Below are positions 45,858-53,902 of a stretch of DNA of 64,000 nucleotides, in pieces (position 1 is the first letter of the stretch; the number at the start of each line of letters is the position of its first letter). Origin of the DNA: Nitrosovibrio sp. Nv4 (GTDB lineage Bacteria; Pseudomonadota; Gammaproteobacteria; Burkholderiales; Nitrosomonadaceae); the NCBI RefSeq assembly GCF_900215485.1, contig NZ_OCMZ01000001.1, positions 372,001 through 436,000 of the forward strand, read 5' to 3'. Under the pieces are notes generated by a model that had not been told where the DNA came from, did not search any database, and was given only the letters and a program-made list of their open reading frames with translations. The position numbers and the translations under genes are program-made.

Positions 45858-47717
45858 ATGACTAGCACCATTAATTTGGAGGGGAAGACCTTGAGTTCAA
45901 CAATAGCGAAGTTGAACGCTCCGCTAACGCAAGCGTTTGATCCTCGGTTATTAAACGAGTCACCAATAGCAATAACCCCAACACCAACTCATAACACTCA
46001 AACTCAGAGATTGGCTGACTTTGAAACCTTGACCGCTGCTTTGGAATACGCGGCAGTTGGGACCGCCGGATATAATTTTTACGATGCCAGAGGCAATCTA
46101 CGCTCAGTCCTTCCCTATCAGGCACTAAGGCAAAACGCCCGCAACTCGGCGCAACGGCTGCTGAGTATCGGTCTGACCAGTGGTGATCGTGTGGCAATTA
46201 TTGCCGATACCACCCCGGAGTTTGTCGAATTATTTTTTGCATGCCGGTTCGCGGGGCTGATTCCTTTTGCGATGCCCGTGCCGGTCAATCTTGGCAGTCA
46301 TGCGGTGTATGTTCAACAGCTTCGCGGCATGCTTGAAGCCGGACAGGCAAGTGCCGCGGTTGCCAATGTGGACTATATTAACTTCCTTGAGGAAGCTGCG
46401 GAGGGTTCGCAACAATTACGCTGGGTCGGTACTCCAGAGCAGCTCGGTAAGTTCCCCGTTCCAGACGTGGCTCTGCCGCCAAATCATCCTGATGAAATCG
46501 CCTATCTCCAATTTACCTCTGGAAGCACTCGTGTCCCGCGTGGAGTAATCATTACCGAGCGGGCATTGATGAGCAATCTGCAGGGAATTGTTCGCCACGG
46601 ATTGGAAATCCACGCGGGTGATCGTTGCGCGTCCTGGCTGCCGTTTTATCACGACATGGGCCTGGTTGGCATGGTAATGGCACCCATGGTGGCACAGGTT
46701 TCTGTTGATTATCTGGCGACCCGGGATTTTGCGATCAGACCGCTTCAATGGCTGCGGCTGATTAGCCGGAATCGAGCTACTGTGGCGTTTAGTCAACCAT
46801 TTGGCCTTAAACTCTGCACCCTGCGGGTCCGCGATTCCGACTTGGAAGACCTTGATCTTAGCAGTTGGCGTGCCGCTGGTGTCGGCGCTGAAATGATCCG
46901 GCCTGATACCCTAAGAAACTTTGCGGAAAAATTCGCACCTGCGGGATTTGATGCACGAGCTTTCCTCCCCTGTTACGGGCTGGCCGAATCGACGCTTGCC
47001 GTAACTTTTTCTCAGGTTGGTCAAGGTTTCCAGAGCCTGCGAGTTGATGCTGGAACCCTGGTTGATAGAAAGATGGCCATTCGATTACAGGCGGATGGCA
47101 GGAAGTATAGCGAATTTGTAAATTGCGGCCGCGCCTTGCCCGAGCACACGGTCAAGGTGGTTGATGATGCCGGACAGCTTTTGCCCGATTTAAGGGTTGG
47201 CAGCGTTCTGGTGCAAGGTAGCAGTATCATGACAGGTTACTTTAATAACCCGGAAGATACCCGGAAAACGCTCCAGCCTGGCAACTGGTTGGATACTGGT
47301 GATCTGGGATTCCTTTTTGATGGCGATCTTTATGTTACTGGCCGTCGCACCGATGTAATAATTGTCAACGGACGGAACATTCGCGCTCAGGACATAGAAG
47401 AACTTGCCGAACAACAGCCTGAGGTGAGAACAAGGGAAGCATCCGCTTTTGGCATAACTGACGCTAACGACGCTACAACGATTGTTCTGGTGATCGAGTG
47501 CCGCCTAACGTCAGTAACAGATCGGCAATCTCTTACCAGCAGATTGCAACGGCTCGTGTATATGGCGTTCGGCGTTAATTGCCTGGTTGAGTTGGTTCCT
47601 CCGCATACGTTGCCTCGGACTTCATCCGGGAAATTATCGCGTTTTGCGGCACGCCAGGGTTTCATTCAGCGGACAAACCTGACAGACCAGCTATCAGCCG
47701 AGTCTGGGGACATATAA
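45858..47717 (+). CDS. Fatty-acyl-AMP ligase (FAAL)-like adenylating enzyme
   Basis: A 619-residue ANL-superfamily enzyme that activates a fatty acid as acyl-AMP and probably loads it on the ACP encoded downstream. Core motifs are AYLQFTSGSTRVPRGVIIT (P-loop, about residues 214-232), SWLPFYHDMGLVG, LPCYGLAESTLAVTF (A5) and TGRRTDVIIVNGRNIRAQDI (A8 hinge), the last in the FAAL form. An about 50-residue N-terminal extension precedes the domain. It opens a four-gene operon; the next start is seven bases past its stop. In Caulobacter an acyl-ligase of this kind supplies acyl chains for ceramide. Confidence 0.88.
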   Translation: MTSTINLEGKTLSSTIAKLNAPLTQAFDPRLLNESPIAITPTPTHNTQTQRLADFETLTAALEYAAVGTAGYNFYDARGNLRSVLPYQALRQNARNSAQRLLSIGLTSGDRVAIIADTTPEFVELFFACRFAGLIPFAMPVPVNLGSHAVYVQQLRGMLEAGQASAAVANVDYINFLEEAAEGSQQLRWVGTPEQLGKFPVPDVALPPNHPDEIAYLQFTSGSTRVPRGVIITERALMSNLQGIVRHGLEIHAGDRCASWLPFYHDMGLVGMVMAPMVAQVSVDYLATRDFAIRPLQWLRLISRNRATVAFSQPFGLKLCTLRVRDSDLEDLDLSSWRAAGVGAEMIRPDTLRNFAEKFAPAGFDARAFLPCYGLAESTLAVTFSQVGQGFQSLRVDAGTLVDRKMAIRLQADGRKYSEFVNCGRALPEHTVKVVDDAGQLLPDLRVGSVLVQGSSIMTGYFNNPEDTRKTLQPGNWLDTGDLGFLFDGDLYVTGRRTDVIIVNGRNIRAQDIEELAEQQPEVRTREASAFGITDANDATTIVLVIECRLTSVTDRQSLTSRLQRLVYMAFGVNCLVELVPPHTLPRTSSGKLSRFAARQGFIQRTNLTDQLSAESGDI

Positions 47718-47724
47718 TCGGGAG

Positions 47725-48639
47725 ATGTCGCAGTCATTGGTGGCGGTGACTGGTGCCACCGGCTTTATTGGTCGCATGCTTTTACAGTCACTGATCAAGG
47801 AAGGGTGGAAGGTCAAGGCTTTGACCAGACGCCCTCGGCCAGATGATGAGTTTACGCAATGGATCGAGGGCGATCTGGACGACGTCGATGCATTGCGGCG
47901 GCTTGTCAAAGATACTGTCGCTGTTGTGCATTGCGCGGGGCGGGTCCGGGGCAGTTCTCTTGATGATTTCGTTCATACCAACGTAGGCGGTACAGAAAAT
48001 TTGGTGCGCGCCTCGATAGAACAGAGTTCCCCGCCTCGTTTTCTCCTTATATCCTCCCTTGCTGCAAGACAACCGGAGCTTTCCTGGTATGCAACCAGTA
48101 AGCGCATGGCCGAGCAGGTGGTGAGTGACTGCTCGGGCAAAATAGCATGTGCAGTTTTTCGCCCGACCGCGGTTTATGGTCCAGGTGATAAGGAAATGAG
48201 CCCCCTCTTCAGAGTAACCCAACGCGGTATATTGCCAATGGTCGGGCAGCGTGCGATGCGCTTTGGTTTACTGCACGTCAATGATCTGGTGGCGGCTATT
48301 ATCTGCTGGCTTTCCACCAGAACGCCCGTACGAGGACTCTATGAGATCGATGACGGGATGCCCGGGGGCTATGACAGTCAATCCGTCGCGGATATTGCAC
48401 AAGAGGTCTGGCAACGGCCAGTTCATTGCATTTTCTTTCCCGGAGCACTTGTTTTGGTGATCGCCACCATTAATTTGTGGTTGGCCCGGTTGCTGCGATA
48501 TTCCCCAATGCTGACGCCGGGGAAGGTCAGGGAGTTACGCCATCCCAACTGGGTGTGCGATATCACGCCTCTAACCCGGGCGCTTCCCAACTGGCAACCT
48601 TCCGTTCAACTGCGTGACGCCTTGCCTGAAGCAATATAA
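47725..48639 (+). CDS. NAD-dependent epimerase/dehydratase, CerR-like reductase candidate
   Basis: A 304-residue extended SDR. The nucleotide motif VAVTGATGFIGRMLLQSLI is at the N-terminus, then VVHCAGRVRGSS, SSLAARQPELSWYATSKRMA with the YxxxK pair, and AVFRPTAVYGPGD. A hydrophobic C-terminal stretch (FFPGALVLVIATINLWLARL) suggests membrane association. It lies between the ligase and ACP genes. In bacterial ceramide synthesis the corresponding SDR reduces the 3-ketosphinganine or ketoceramide; that role here is inferred from gene order. Confidence 0.83.
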   Translation: MSQSLVAVTGATGFIGRMLLQSLIKEGWKVKALTRRPRPDDEFTQWIEGDLDDVDALRRLVKDTVAVVHCAGRVRGSSLDDFVHTNVGGTENLVRASIEQSSPPRFLLISSLAARQPELSWYATSKRMAEQVVSDCSGKIACAVFRPTAVYGPGDKEMSPLFRVTQRGILPMVGQRAMRFGLLHVNDLVAAIICWLSTRTPVRGLYEIDDGMPGGYDSQSVADIAQEVWQRPVHCIFFPGALVLVIATINLWLARLLRYSPMLTPGKVRELRHPNWVCDITPLTRALPNWQPSVQLRDALPEAI

Positions 48640-48692
48640 GCGCAACATAAGCGATATAATTTTAACCCATCAAATCAAATCAGAACCAAGCC

Positions 48693-48947
48693 ATGGCGAG
48701 CGATTACAACGATGTGCTGCAAAAACTTTGCCACCATCTCAAGCAATTTACCGGTCCTGATGCAGAAATTACGCCAGAGACAGATCTTATTAATCAGCTT
48801 GCAATCGACTCCGTCAAGTTATTGAATCTGATCATGGAAATCGAGGATGAGTTTGATATCTCCGTACCTATCAATGCGCTTGCGGATGTTCAGACTGTTC
48901 ACGAGCTCGCGACGTTAATTCATCAGATAAGAACTGCAAATAAATGA
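48693..48947 (+). CDS. Acyl carrier protein
   Basis: 84 residues. The 4'-phosphopantetheine site is the Ser in LAIDSVKLLNLIMEIED (about residue 38), in DSV rather than the DSL of housekeeping AcpP. The flanking ETDLINQL and FDISVPINALADVQT are standard helices. Its stop overlaps the next start by four bases (ATGA). It presumably receives the acyl group from the FAAL and gives it to the downstream condensing enzyme. Confidence 0.9.
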   Translation: MASDYNDVLQKLCHHLKQFTGPDAEITPETDLINQLAIDSVKLLNLIMEIEDEFDISVPINALADVQTVHELATLIHQIRTANK

Positions 48948-50131
48948 GTTTGCTAGATAAGCTTGAGGCCGTTGCTGCAGCGCGAAAAGCCCTGTTACCT
49001 GAGGACGTTGAGGTTTTTGGTACGCCCATAGATGCGGTTTATTCTTCCACCGAGGCAAAAATTGGCGACCGCCGCATACTATTCCTGGGTACAAACAACT
49101 ATCTGGGGCTAACATTCGCTCCCGAATGTCTGCAGGCAGCCCATGTGGCGATCGATAGCGAGGGCACAGGCACGACGGGATCACGCATGGCCAATGGCAG
49201 TTACAGTGGCCACCGCGCCCTTGAGCAGGAGTTTGCAGATTTTTACCAATGCCATTCCTGCATCGTATTCACAACCGGTTATCAAGCCAATCTCGCCACG
49301 ATCTCTGGCTTGGCGGGAACTGGTGACGTTGTTCTTATTGATGGCGACTCCCACGCAAGTATTTATGATGGATGCCGCTTAAGTGGCGCCGAGATTATCA
49401 GGTTCAGACATAATGATATGGTCGACCTGGAAAAGCGCCTTCGGCGTTTGGGAGATCGCTCTCGTTCCACGCTCATCATTATTGAAGGCATTTACAGCAT
49501 GTTGGGCGATCGAGCGCCGTTGGCTGATGTCGTTAAATTAAAAGACACTTACGGCAGCACGCTTCTTCTGGACGAAGCGCATTCCCTCGGGGTTCTAGGT
49601 AAGACAGGCCAGGGTCTGGTGGAAGAAACGGGACTTGTCGGCGAAGTTGATTTCATCACCGGTACCTTCAGTAAAAGTCTGGGCGGTATCGGAGGCTATT
49701 GTGTGAGCAAACATCCACAACTTGATCAATTACGCTATGTCAGCCGTCCGTATATATTCACGGCGTCGCCTACACCGGCTACCATTGCATCGACACGGGC
49801 GGCGCTCAGGTTACTGCGGGATGGTGTCGGATTACGCCAGCAACTCTGGCGGAATGTACACCAACTGTATTCCCGGCTTGATAAGCTCGGCTATCAGCTC
49901 GGTCCGGAGCCCAGTCCCATTATCGCAACCATACTTGACACACCGCAGCAGGCGCTGGCGATATGGAGGGGTCTGCTTGAACACGGCATCTATGTCAACC
50001 TGGTCGTACCGCCGGCCGCGCCCGAAGGGAATTCATTGGTGCGTTGCAGTGTTAGCGCAGCCCACAGCAGTGAACAGATGGACTATGTAGGGAACGCTTT
50101 TTCCGAGCTACGCAAAACTATTTTCCAATAA
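48944..50131 (+). CDS. Serine palmitoyltransferase-like alpha-oxoamine synthase
   Basis: PLP enzyme of 395 residues in the AOS family (SPT, KBL, BioF). Seen: LGTNNYLGLTFAPE, GTGTTGSRMANGSYSGHRAL, IDGDSHASIYDGC with the PLP-stacking His, LLLDEAHSLGVLGKTGQG, and the Schiff-base Lys in GTFSKSLGGIGGYC. The HSLGVLG and FRHND segments and the context of FAAL, SDR and a private ACP fit SPT better than BioF, since no other biotin genes are near. Likely reaction: L-serine plus acyl-ACP/CoA to 3-ketosphinganine. BioF-like activity cannot be excluded from sequence alone. Confidence 0.85.
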   Translation: MSLLDKLEAVAAARKALLPEDVEVFGTPIDAVYSSTEAKIGDRRILFLGTNNYLGLTFAPECLQAAHVAIDSEGTGTTGSRMANGSYSGHRALEQEFADFYQCHSCIVFTTGYQANLATISGLAGTGDVVLIDGDSHASIYDGCRLSGAEIIRFRHNDMVDLEKRLRRLGDRSRSTLIIIEGIYSMLGDRAPLADVVKLKDTYGSTLLLDEAHSLGVLGKTGQGLVEETGLVGEVDFITGTFSKSLGGIGGYCVSKHPQLDQLRYVSRPYIFTASPTPATIASTRAALRLLRDGVGLRQQLWRNVHQLYSRLDKLGYQLGPEPSPIIATILDTPQQALAIWRGLLEHGIYVNLVVPPAAPEGNSLVRCSVSAAHSSEQMDYVGNAFSELRKTIFQ

Positions 50132-50461
50132 CATCAGGAAATTTTATTTTTGTGGAGGATTGACAGCGATCTCTGAAAAATCCGTGGAAGTCTGTGTTTG
50201 ACCCCTCTCCTCTACTTTGATAGTGGTTCCCGTACATGAGATTCGAATATCTCAATAGATAGGAAGACTCCGCCCGAATAGATCAGCAGGTGACAACTAC
50301 GGCCTTCGTCATGAATCGAAGGATGGCTATTCCAAGGGATAGGTTATTGATGCCCTACGGGAATCCAATATTTACGTCCAGTCAAACCAGTAGTCTACCG
50401 GCTTGACTGGACGCTACTATTGAACGAGTGTATAACTGAACAGAGAGATCGAATTAACCAG
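50132..50461. other. Intergenic region between convergent genes
   Basis: 330 bp, no gene. It holds an 11-bp inverted repeat (50375-50385 with 50403-50413) that could end one or both convergent transcripts. Confidence 0.5.
50375..50413. terminator. Hairpin between convergent genes, possible terminator
   Basis: CGTCCAGTCAA and TTGACTGGACG are perfectly complementary with a 17-base loop. No strong U tract follows on either side, so it may be a factor-assisted terminator or simply a stabilising hairpin. Confidence 0.4.
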
Positions 50462-51058
50462 TCAGGACATCTTCGCGCTCGTTCGGCGGCGCAACAGGAA
50501 GAAAGCGGCAGCTCCCCCTATGCCCAGCAACAAAGCAATTTCTGTCATGCCAAAGCCTGAACCATGTCCATCATGGCCACCGCCGCCACCTACATGTATC
50601 GGAATCCGTACCGCTGTGGTCATTTTACCCGCTTTCTCCGTCTCCAGTAGCAGGGCGTATTGACCGAGTTCTTCCAGATTCACCGAAAATGTAATACTTC
50701 CCGATGGATAAGGTTTAGCTGGTACGGACATAATCTCATGCCCACCTTCTCCATGTCCTTCCATAACAAGACGCAGCGCAATGGGGATCTCGCGAGAATC
50801 GAGATCCGTTAAATCCACCGTAAAATACAGCTCGCCCGTTTCCGGAACATGATCGCAATACGCATGAGTGGGCGGAAGATCGCCCTTGGGCTTTTCATAA
50901 GCGCTGAAAGCTACGGGAAAAGCCCCCGACTTGATGGCACAGTCACCTGAATGATGGCCTTCATGGGCGAGCATGAGTTGCGCATGAGCTGGCAGCGCTA
51001 CCATTGCTACCAACGCAGCCAATGCCAGCCCTGCGGCGCACCCAAAAATTCTCTTCAT
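50462..51058 (-). CDS. Secreted protein with Gly-rich C-terminal membrane tail
   Basis: A 198-residue protein I do not recognise. The signal peptide is MKRIFGCAAGLALAALVAMV, ending near ALPAHAQ. The body (about 28-150) is a beta-rich domain with HEGHHSGDCAIKSG and several His that could bind metal. Then follow HVGGGGGHDGHGSGFG, a hydrophobic helix MTEIALLLGIGGAAAFFLL and a basic RRRTSAK end. This three-part tail resembles GlyGly-CTERM-type sorting signals or a simple C-terminal anchor. Single gene between the lipid operon and rnpB. Confidence 0.75.
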   Translation of the reverse strand: MKRIFGCAAGLALAALVAMVALPAHAQLMLAHEGHHSGDCAIKSGAFPVAFSAYEKPKGDLPPTHAYCDHVPETGELYFTVDLTDLDSREIPIALRLVMEGHGEGGHEIMSVPAKPYPSGSITFSVNLEELGQYALLLETEKAGKMTTAVRIPIHVGGGGGHDGHGSGFGMTEIALLLGIGGAAAFFLLRRRTSAKMS

Positions 51059-51257
51059 AATATCTCCGTTTCAAATCCGCAAATTGATCAGCAAATGATC
51101 AGACACCTCGCACCCGCGCGAGCAATCGCCGATTGTATAACAAACCGGTCGGGAGGAAACAGAGTATTCTTCAGATTCTGTTCTCCTTTCCGCGGCTTCA
51201 ATTCCTGTTAAACGCCGCATTCGCGCCGTTTCCGGTGTATCAGGTTCAAAAACAAAA

Positions 51258-51557
51258 GGAAGCTGGCCGATAAGCCGGGTTCTGTCTTGGACAATCATTC
51301 CTCTAGACCCGCGGTTGCCCGCGCGTTCAAGCGACCTACCCGCAGGCTCAGCGAGCAGCATCATAGCCTGCCTATTTGGTCTTGCTCCGGATGGAGGTTA
51401 CCGCGTTTCACCGTAACTTAATACGCTCGTCTCTGTGGCCCTATTCCTCGCCTCGCGGCGGCCGGTCATTAACCGGCATCCTGCTCTGTGGAGCCCGGAC
51501 TTTCCTCCCCTTGTCTTTCATTACTGAAAGACAAGCAGCGATTGTCTAGCCAGCTTC
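51258..51557 (-). ncRNA. rnpB: RNase P RNA
   Basis: Catalytic RNA for tRNA 5' processing. Hallmarks on the minus strand: the 5' strand GAAGCTGGCTAGACAATCGC, the conserved GAGGAAAGTCCGGGCTCC region, GGGTGAAACG-like loop sequence ACGGTGAAACGCGG, and the 3' part AGACAGAACCCGGCTTAT then CGGCCAGCTTCC, which pairs with the 5' end. About 300 nt by these ends, short for a type A RNA, so some peripheral helices must be reduced. Ends are set by eye. Confidence 0.93.
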
Positions 51558-51862
51558 GATATGAATAATACCCTAACCGGGGCGAACGGAGCAAACTCAG
51601 CCGCACGAGCATCGGCCCTCCAGATTCAAGCTGAAACATGTATGGAAGTATTAGCTGCAGGCAGCAGGCAATAAACTATCCACTCCTGCTGGGACTGGTG
51701 CCGGCGTGTGTAGTCTCAGTATGCTTTTCGCTCCTCGGGTAACGCACCTGGAAAAATGATACTCGATCCGCTGCTTCTTCATATCAGGCAAAAAATAAGC
51801 GCAAACATCTCAAATTTATAAATTATTCGAGTTATGATTCTGGTTTGTGGCGCTGGTTACCT
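51558..51862. other. Intergenic region upstream of rnpB and the lipoprotein gene
   Basis: About 300 bp between the divergent rnpB and the WHy-domain lipoprotein gene. Promoters for both are expected; I cannot mark them reliably. Confidence 0.4.
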
Positions 51863-52378
51863 ATGAACCCATTCATATTGCTTGTCTCAGCGTTGTTTCT
51901 CCTCCTTTCCGGATGTGCGGCATTGGAGCGGCAGGATCCGCTTCGGATTTCCGTCGCTGGACTTGAGCCTCTGGAGGGAAAAGGCATGGAGGCGCGCTTC
52001 GCAGTACACCTCAGGATTCAGAATCATAGCGAAAAACCACTTGATTACGATGGCATCGCGCTTGATCTGGATTTACGCGGAATGAGTTTCGCGAGCGGCG
52101 TGAGCGACCAGCACGGTGTTGTTCCGCGCTTTGGAGAAACGGTCATTACCGTGCCGGTTACCGTACCGGCCACGGCAATGATCCGTCACGCATTCGACTT
52201 CGCAACTGGCGACCGTACCAAGGCTGACTACCAGCTGCATGGCCGACTGGGCGGAATGGGGCCCATCGGCGGAAGGCGCTTCGACTCAAAGGGAGAAATC
52301 ATGCTGCCGACCCCGCCGGAGGAAATGCCATATGAACCTCTGAATCAGCCCTCCGCCGAACATCCATCAAGCAACTAG
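51863..52378 (+). CDS. LEA type 2 (WHy-domain) lipoprotein
   Basis: 171 residues from the ATG at 51863: MNPFILLVSALFLLLSGCAA is a lipoprotein signal with lipobox LSGC. The single domain (DPLRISVAGLEPLEG to the VPVTVPATAMIRHAF region) is the WHy/LEA-2 beta-sandwich found in many proteobacterial lipoproteins of unknown function. The end is Pro/Glu-rich. It converges on pyrE with a four-base overlap of coding ends. Confidence 0.85.
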   Translation: MNPFILLVSALFLLLSGCAALERQDPLRISVAGLEPLEGKGMEARFAVHLRIQNHSEKPLDYDGIALDLDLRGMSFASGVSDQHGVVPRFGETVITVPVTVPATAMIRHAFDFATGDRTKADYQLHGRLGGMGPIGGRRFDSKGEIMLPTPPEEMPYEPLNQPSAEHPSSN

Positions 52379-53028
52379 GCTGTCTGATCAGCTATGCCAT
52401 ATCGTGCGCGGTATTCTTCAACCTTGCGCAGATTGTGCGCCAGGTCTTTTCTGGTCCGCAGATAAGTTGTAATCTCGTCCAGGTTGACGATGCTCGCGAC
52501 GCGAATTCCATAAGCACAATAAACTTCTTGCACCGCCGAAAGCGTCCCGTTTCCACGCTCCATCCGATCAAGCGCGATAACCACACCTCCCGGCGTAGCG
52601 CCAGAGGCCTGAATATGGCCAACAGACTCACGCACGGAAGTACCTGCGGAAATTACATCGTCCGCGATCAGCACGCGTCCTGCAAGCGGCGCGCCCACGA
52701 GGTTTCCGCCTTCGCCATGATCTTTCGACTCCTTGCGGTTGAAGCAGAAAGGGTAGTTATATCCACGCTCGGCCAGCGCAATGGCAATACAGCTCACCAG
52801 AGGAATACCTTTGTAAGCAGGGCCGAATAGCATGTCAAATTGAAGCTGGGCAGCAAGAATCGCTTTGGCGTAAAATTGACCCAACTTCCTCAGAGAGTCC
52901 CCGTCGTTGAACAGCCCGGCGTTAAAAAAATATGGCGACATTCGCCCTGCTTTAGTTTTGAATTCACCGAAGCACAATACGTTACGGCTGATGGCAAATT
53001 CAATGAACTCCTGCCGGAAATCGGACAT
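52375..53028 (-). CDS. pyrE: Orotate phosphoribosyltransferase
   Basis: Makes OMP from orotate and PRPP in pyrimidine synthesis. 217 residues from the ATG at 53028. Seen: SRNVLCFGEFKTKAGRMSPY, FGPAYKGIPLVS (pyrophosphate loop), FNRKESKDHGEGGNLVG (mobile catalytic loop) and the PRPP signature VLIADDVISAGTSVRE. The frame continues far upstream only as antisense of the xth gene. Start to start with the divergent xth is 28 bp. Confidence 0.96.
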   Translation of the reverse strand: MSDFRQEFIEFAISRNVLCFGEFKTKAGRMSPYFFNAGLFNDGDSLRKLGQFYAKAILAAQLQFDMLFGPAYKGIPLVSCIAIALAERGYNYPFCFNRKESKDHGEGGNLVGAPLAGRVLIADDVISAGTSVRESVGHIQASGATPGGVVIALDRMERGNGTLSAVQEVYCAYGIRVASIVNLDEITTYLRTRKDLAHNLRKVEEYRARYGIADQTA

Positions 53029-53055
53029 CACTATGACAAATCGGAAAAAATAGAC

Positions 53056-53829
53056 GTGCGAATTATAACGCTTAACCTGAACGGCGTGCGCTCCGCCGCA
53101 AGCAAGGGGTTTTTTCAATGGCTGAAAATGCAGGATGCGGATCTGGTATGCGTGCAGGAACTGAAAGCACAAACCAGCGACATTACCGCGGAAATCCTCG
53201 CGCCTGATAGCTATCATGGTTATTTTCACTGTGCCGAAAAAAGAGGATATAGCGGTGTGGGCATCTATAGCCGGCATGAGCCGGACAATGTTATCGAAGG
53301 GTTAGGCATTCCCGAGATTGATGCGGAAGGACGCTTTATACGCCTGGACTTTGGCCATTTGAGTGTGATATCGATCTATTTTCCGTCGGGATCGAGCGGT
53401 GAGCATCGACAAGCTGCCAAATTCTTTTTCATGGAGCGATTTTTCCCCATGCTTAAAAAACTGGCTGATTGCGGCAGTGAGATTATCTTATGTGGCGACT
53501 GGAACATCGCCCATAAGGAAATCGATCTGAAAAACTGGCGATCCAACCAGAAGAATTCCGGCTTTCTTCCTGAAGAGCGCATCTGGCTTACCGGCGTTTT
53601 TCAAGAGCTTGGGTTTGTAGACGTATTCCGGCAAATCAATGTAGAGCCTGAGCAATATACCTGGTGGTCAAATCGAGGACAAGCCTGGGCCAAGAATGTC
53701 GGCTGGCGCATCGACTATCAGATTGCCACGCCGGGAATTGCTGCCAAAGCCAATGCGGTCGCCATCTACAAGACAGAACGTTTCTCTGATCACTCGCCGC
53801 TTATTATCGATTACGACTACAACTTATGA
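53056..53829 (+). CDS. xth: Exodeoxyribonuclease III
   Basis: AP endonuclease/3' exonuclease of base-excision repair. The chosen GTG at 53056 gives 257 residues starting RIITLNLNGVRSAASKGF, the standard N-terminus; sequence upstream in frame lies in pyrE antisense. Catalytic landmarks are LVCVQELKAQ (metal Glu), LCGDWNIAHKEIDLKNW (Asp/Asn), RIDYQIATP and SDHSPLIIDY (His). GGAAAAA lies just upstream. The divergent 28-bp spacing to pyrE is a compact shared promoter region. Confidence 0.94.
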   Translation: MRIITLNLNGVRSAASKGFFQWLKMQDADLVCVQELKAQTSDITAEILAPDSYHGYFHCAEKRGYSGVGIYSRHEPDNVIEGLGIPEIDAEGRFIRLDFGHLSVISIYFPSGSSGEHRQAAKFFFMERFFPMLKKLADCGSEIILCGDWNIAHKEIDLKNWRSNQKNSGFLPEERIWLTGVFQELGFVDVFRQINVEPEQYTWWSNRGQAWAKNVGWRIDYQIATPGIAAKANAVAIYKTERFSDHSPLIIDYDYNL

Positions 53830-53902
53830 TTCTGGCCCGCACGGTTGACCGCAAGAAACCGATCGGGAGACCAGGTCCTGTCCGACTGCCGGATCAGCAA
53901 TA

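Noticed and set aside
48944-50131. BioF (8-amino-7-oxononanoate synthase) as the name for the AOS enzyme
   Set aside because: Context with FAAL, SDR and a private ACP and no biotin genes fits a serine-palmitoyltransferase-like role better; biochemical proof is lacking.
51071-51364. 97-codon minus-strand frame
   Set aside because: Falls on RNase P RNA, whose conserved sequence and pairing explain the region.
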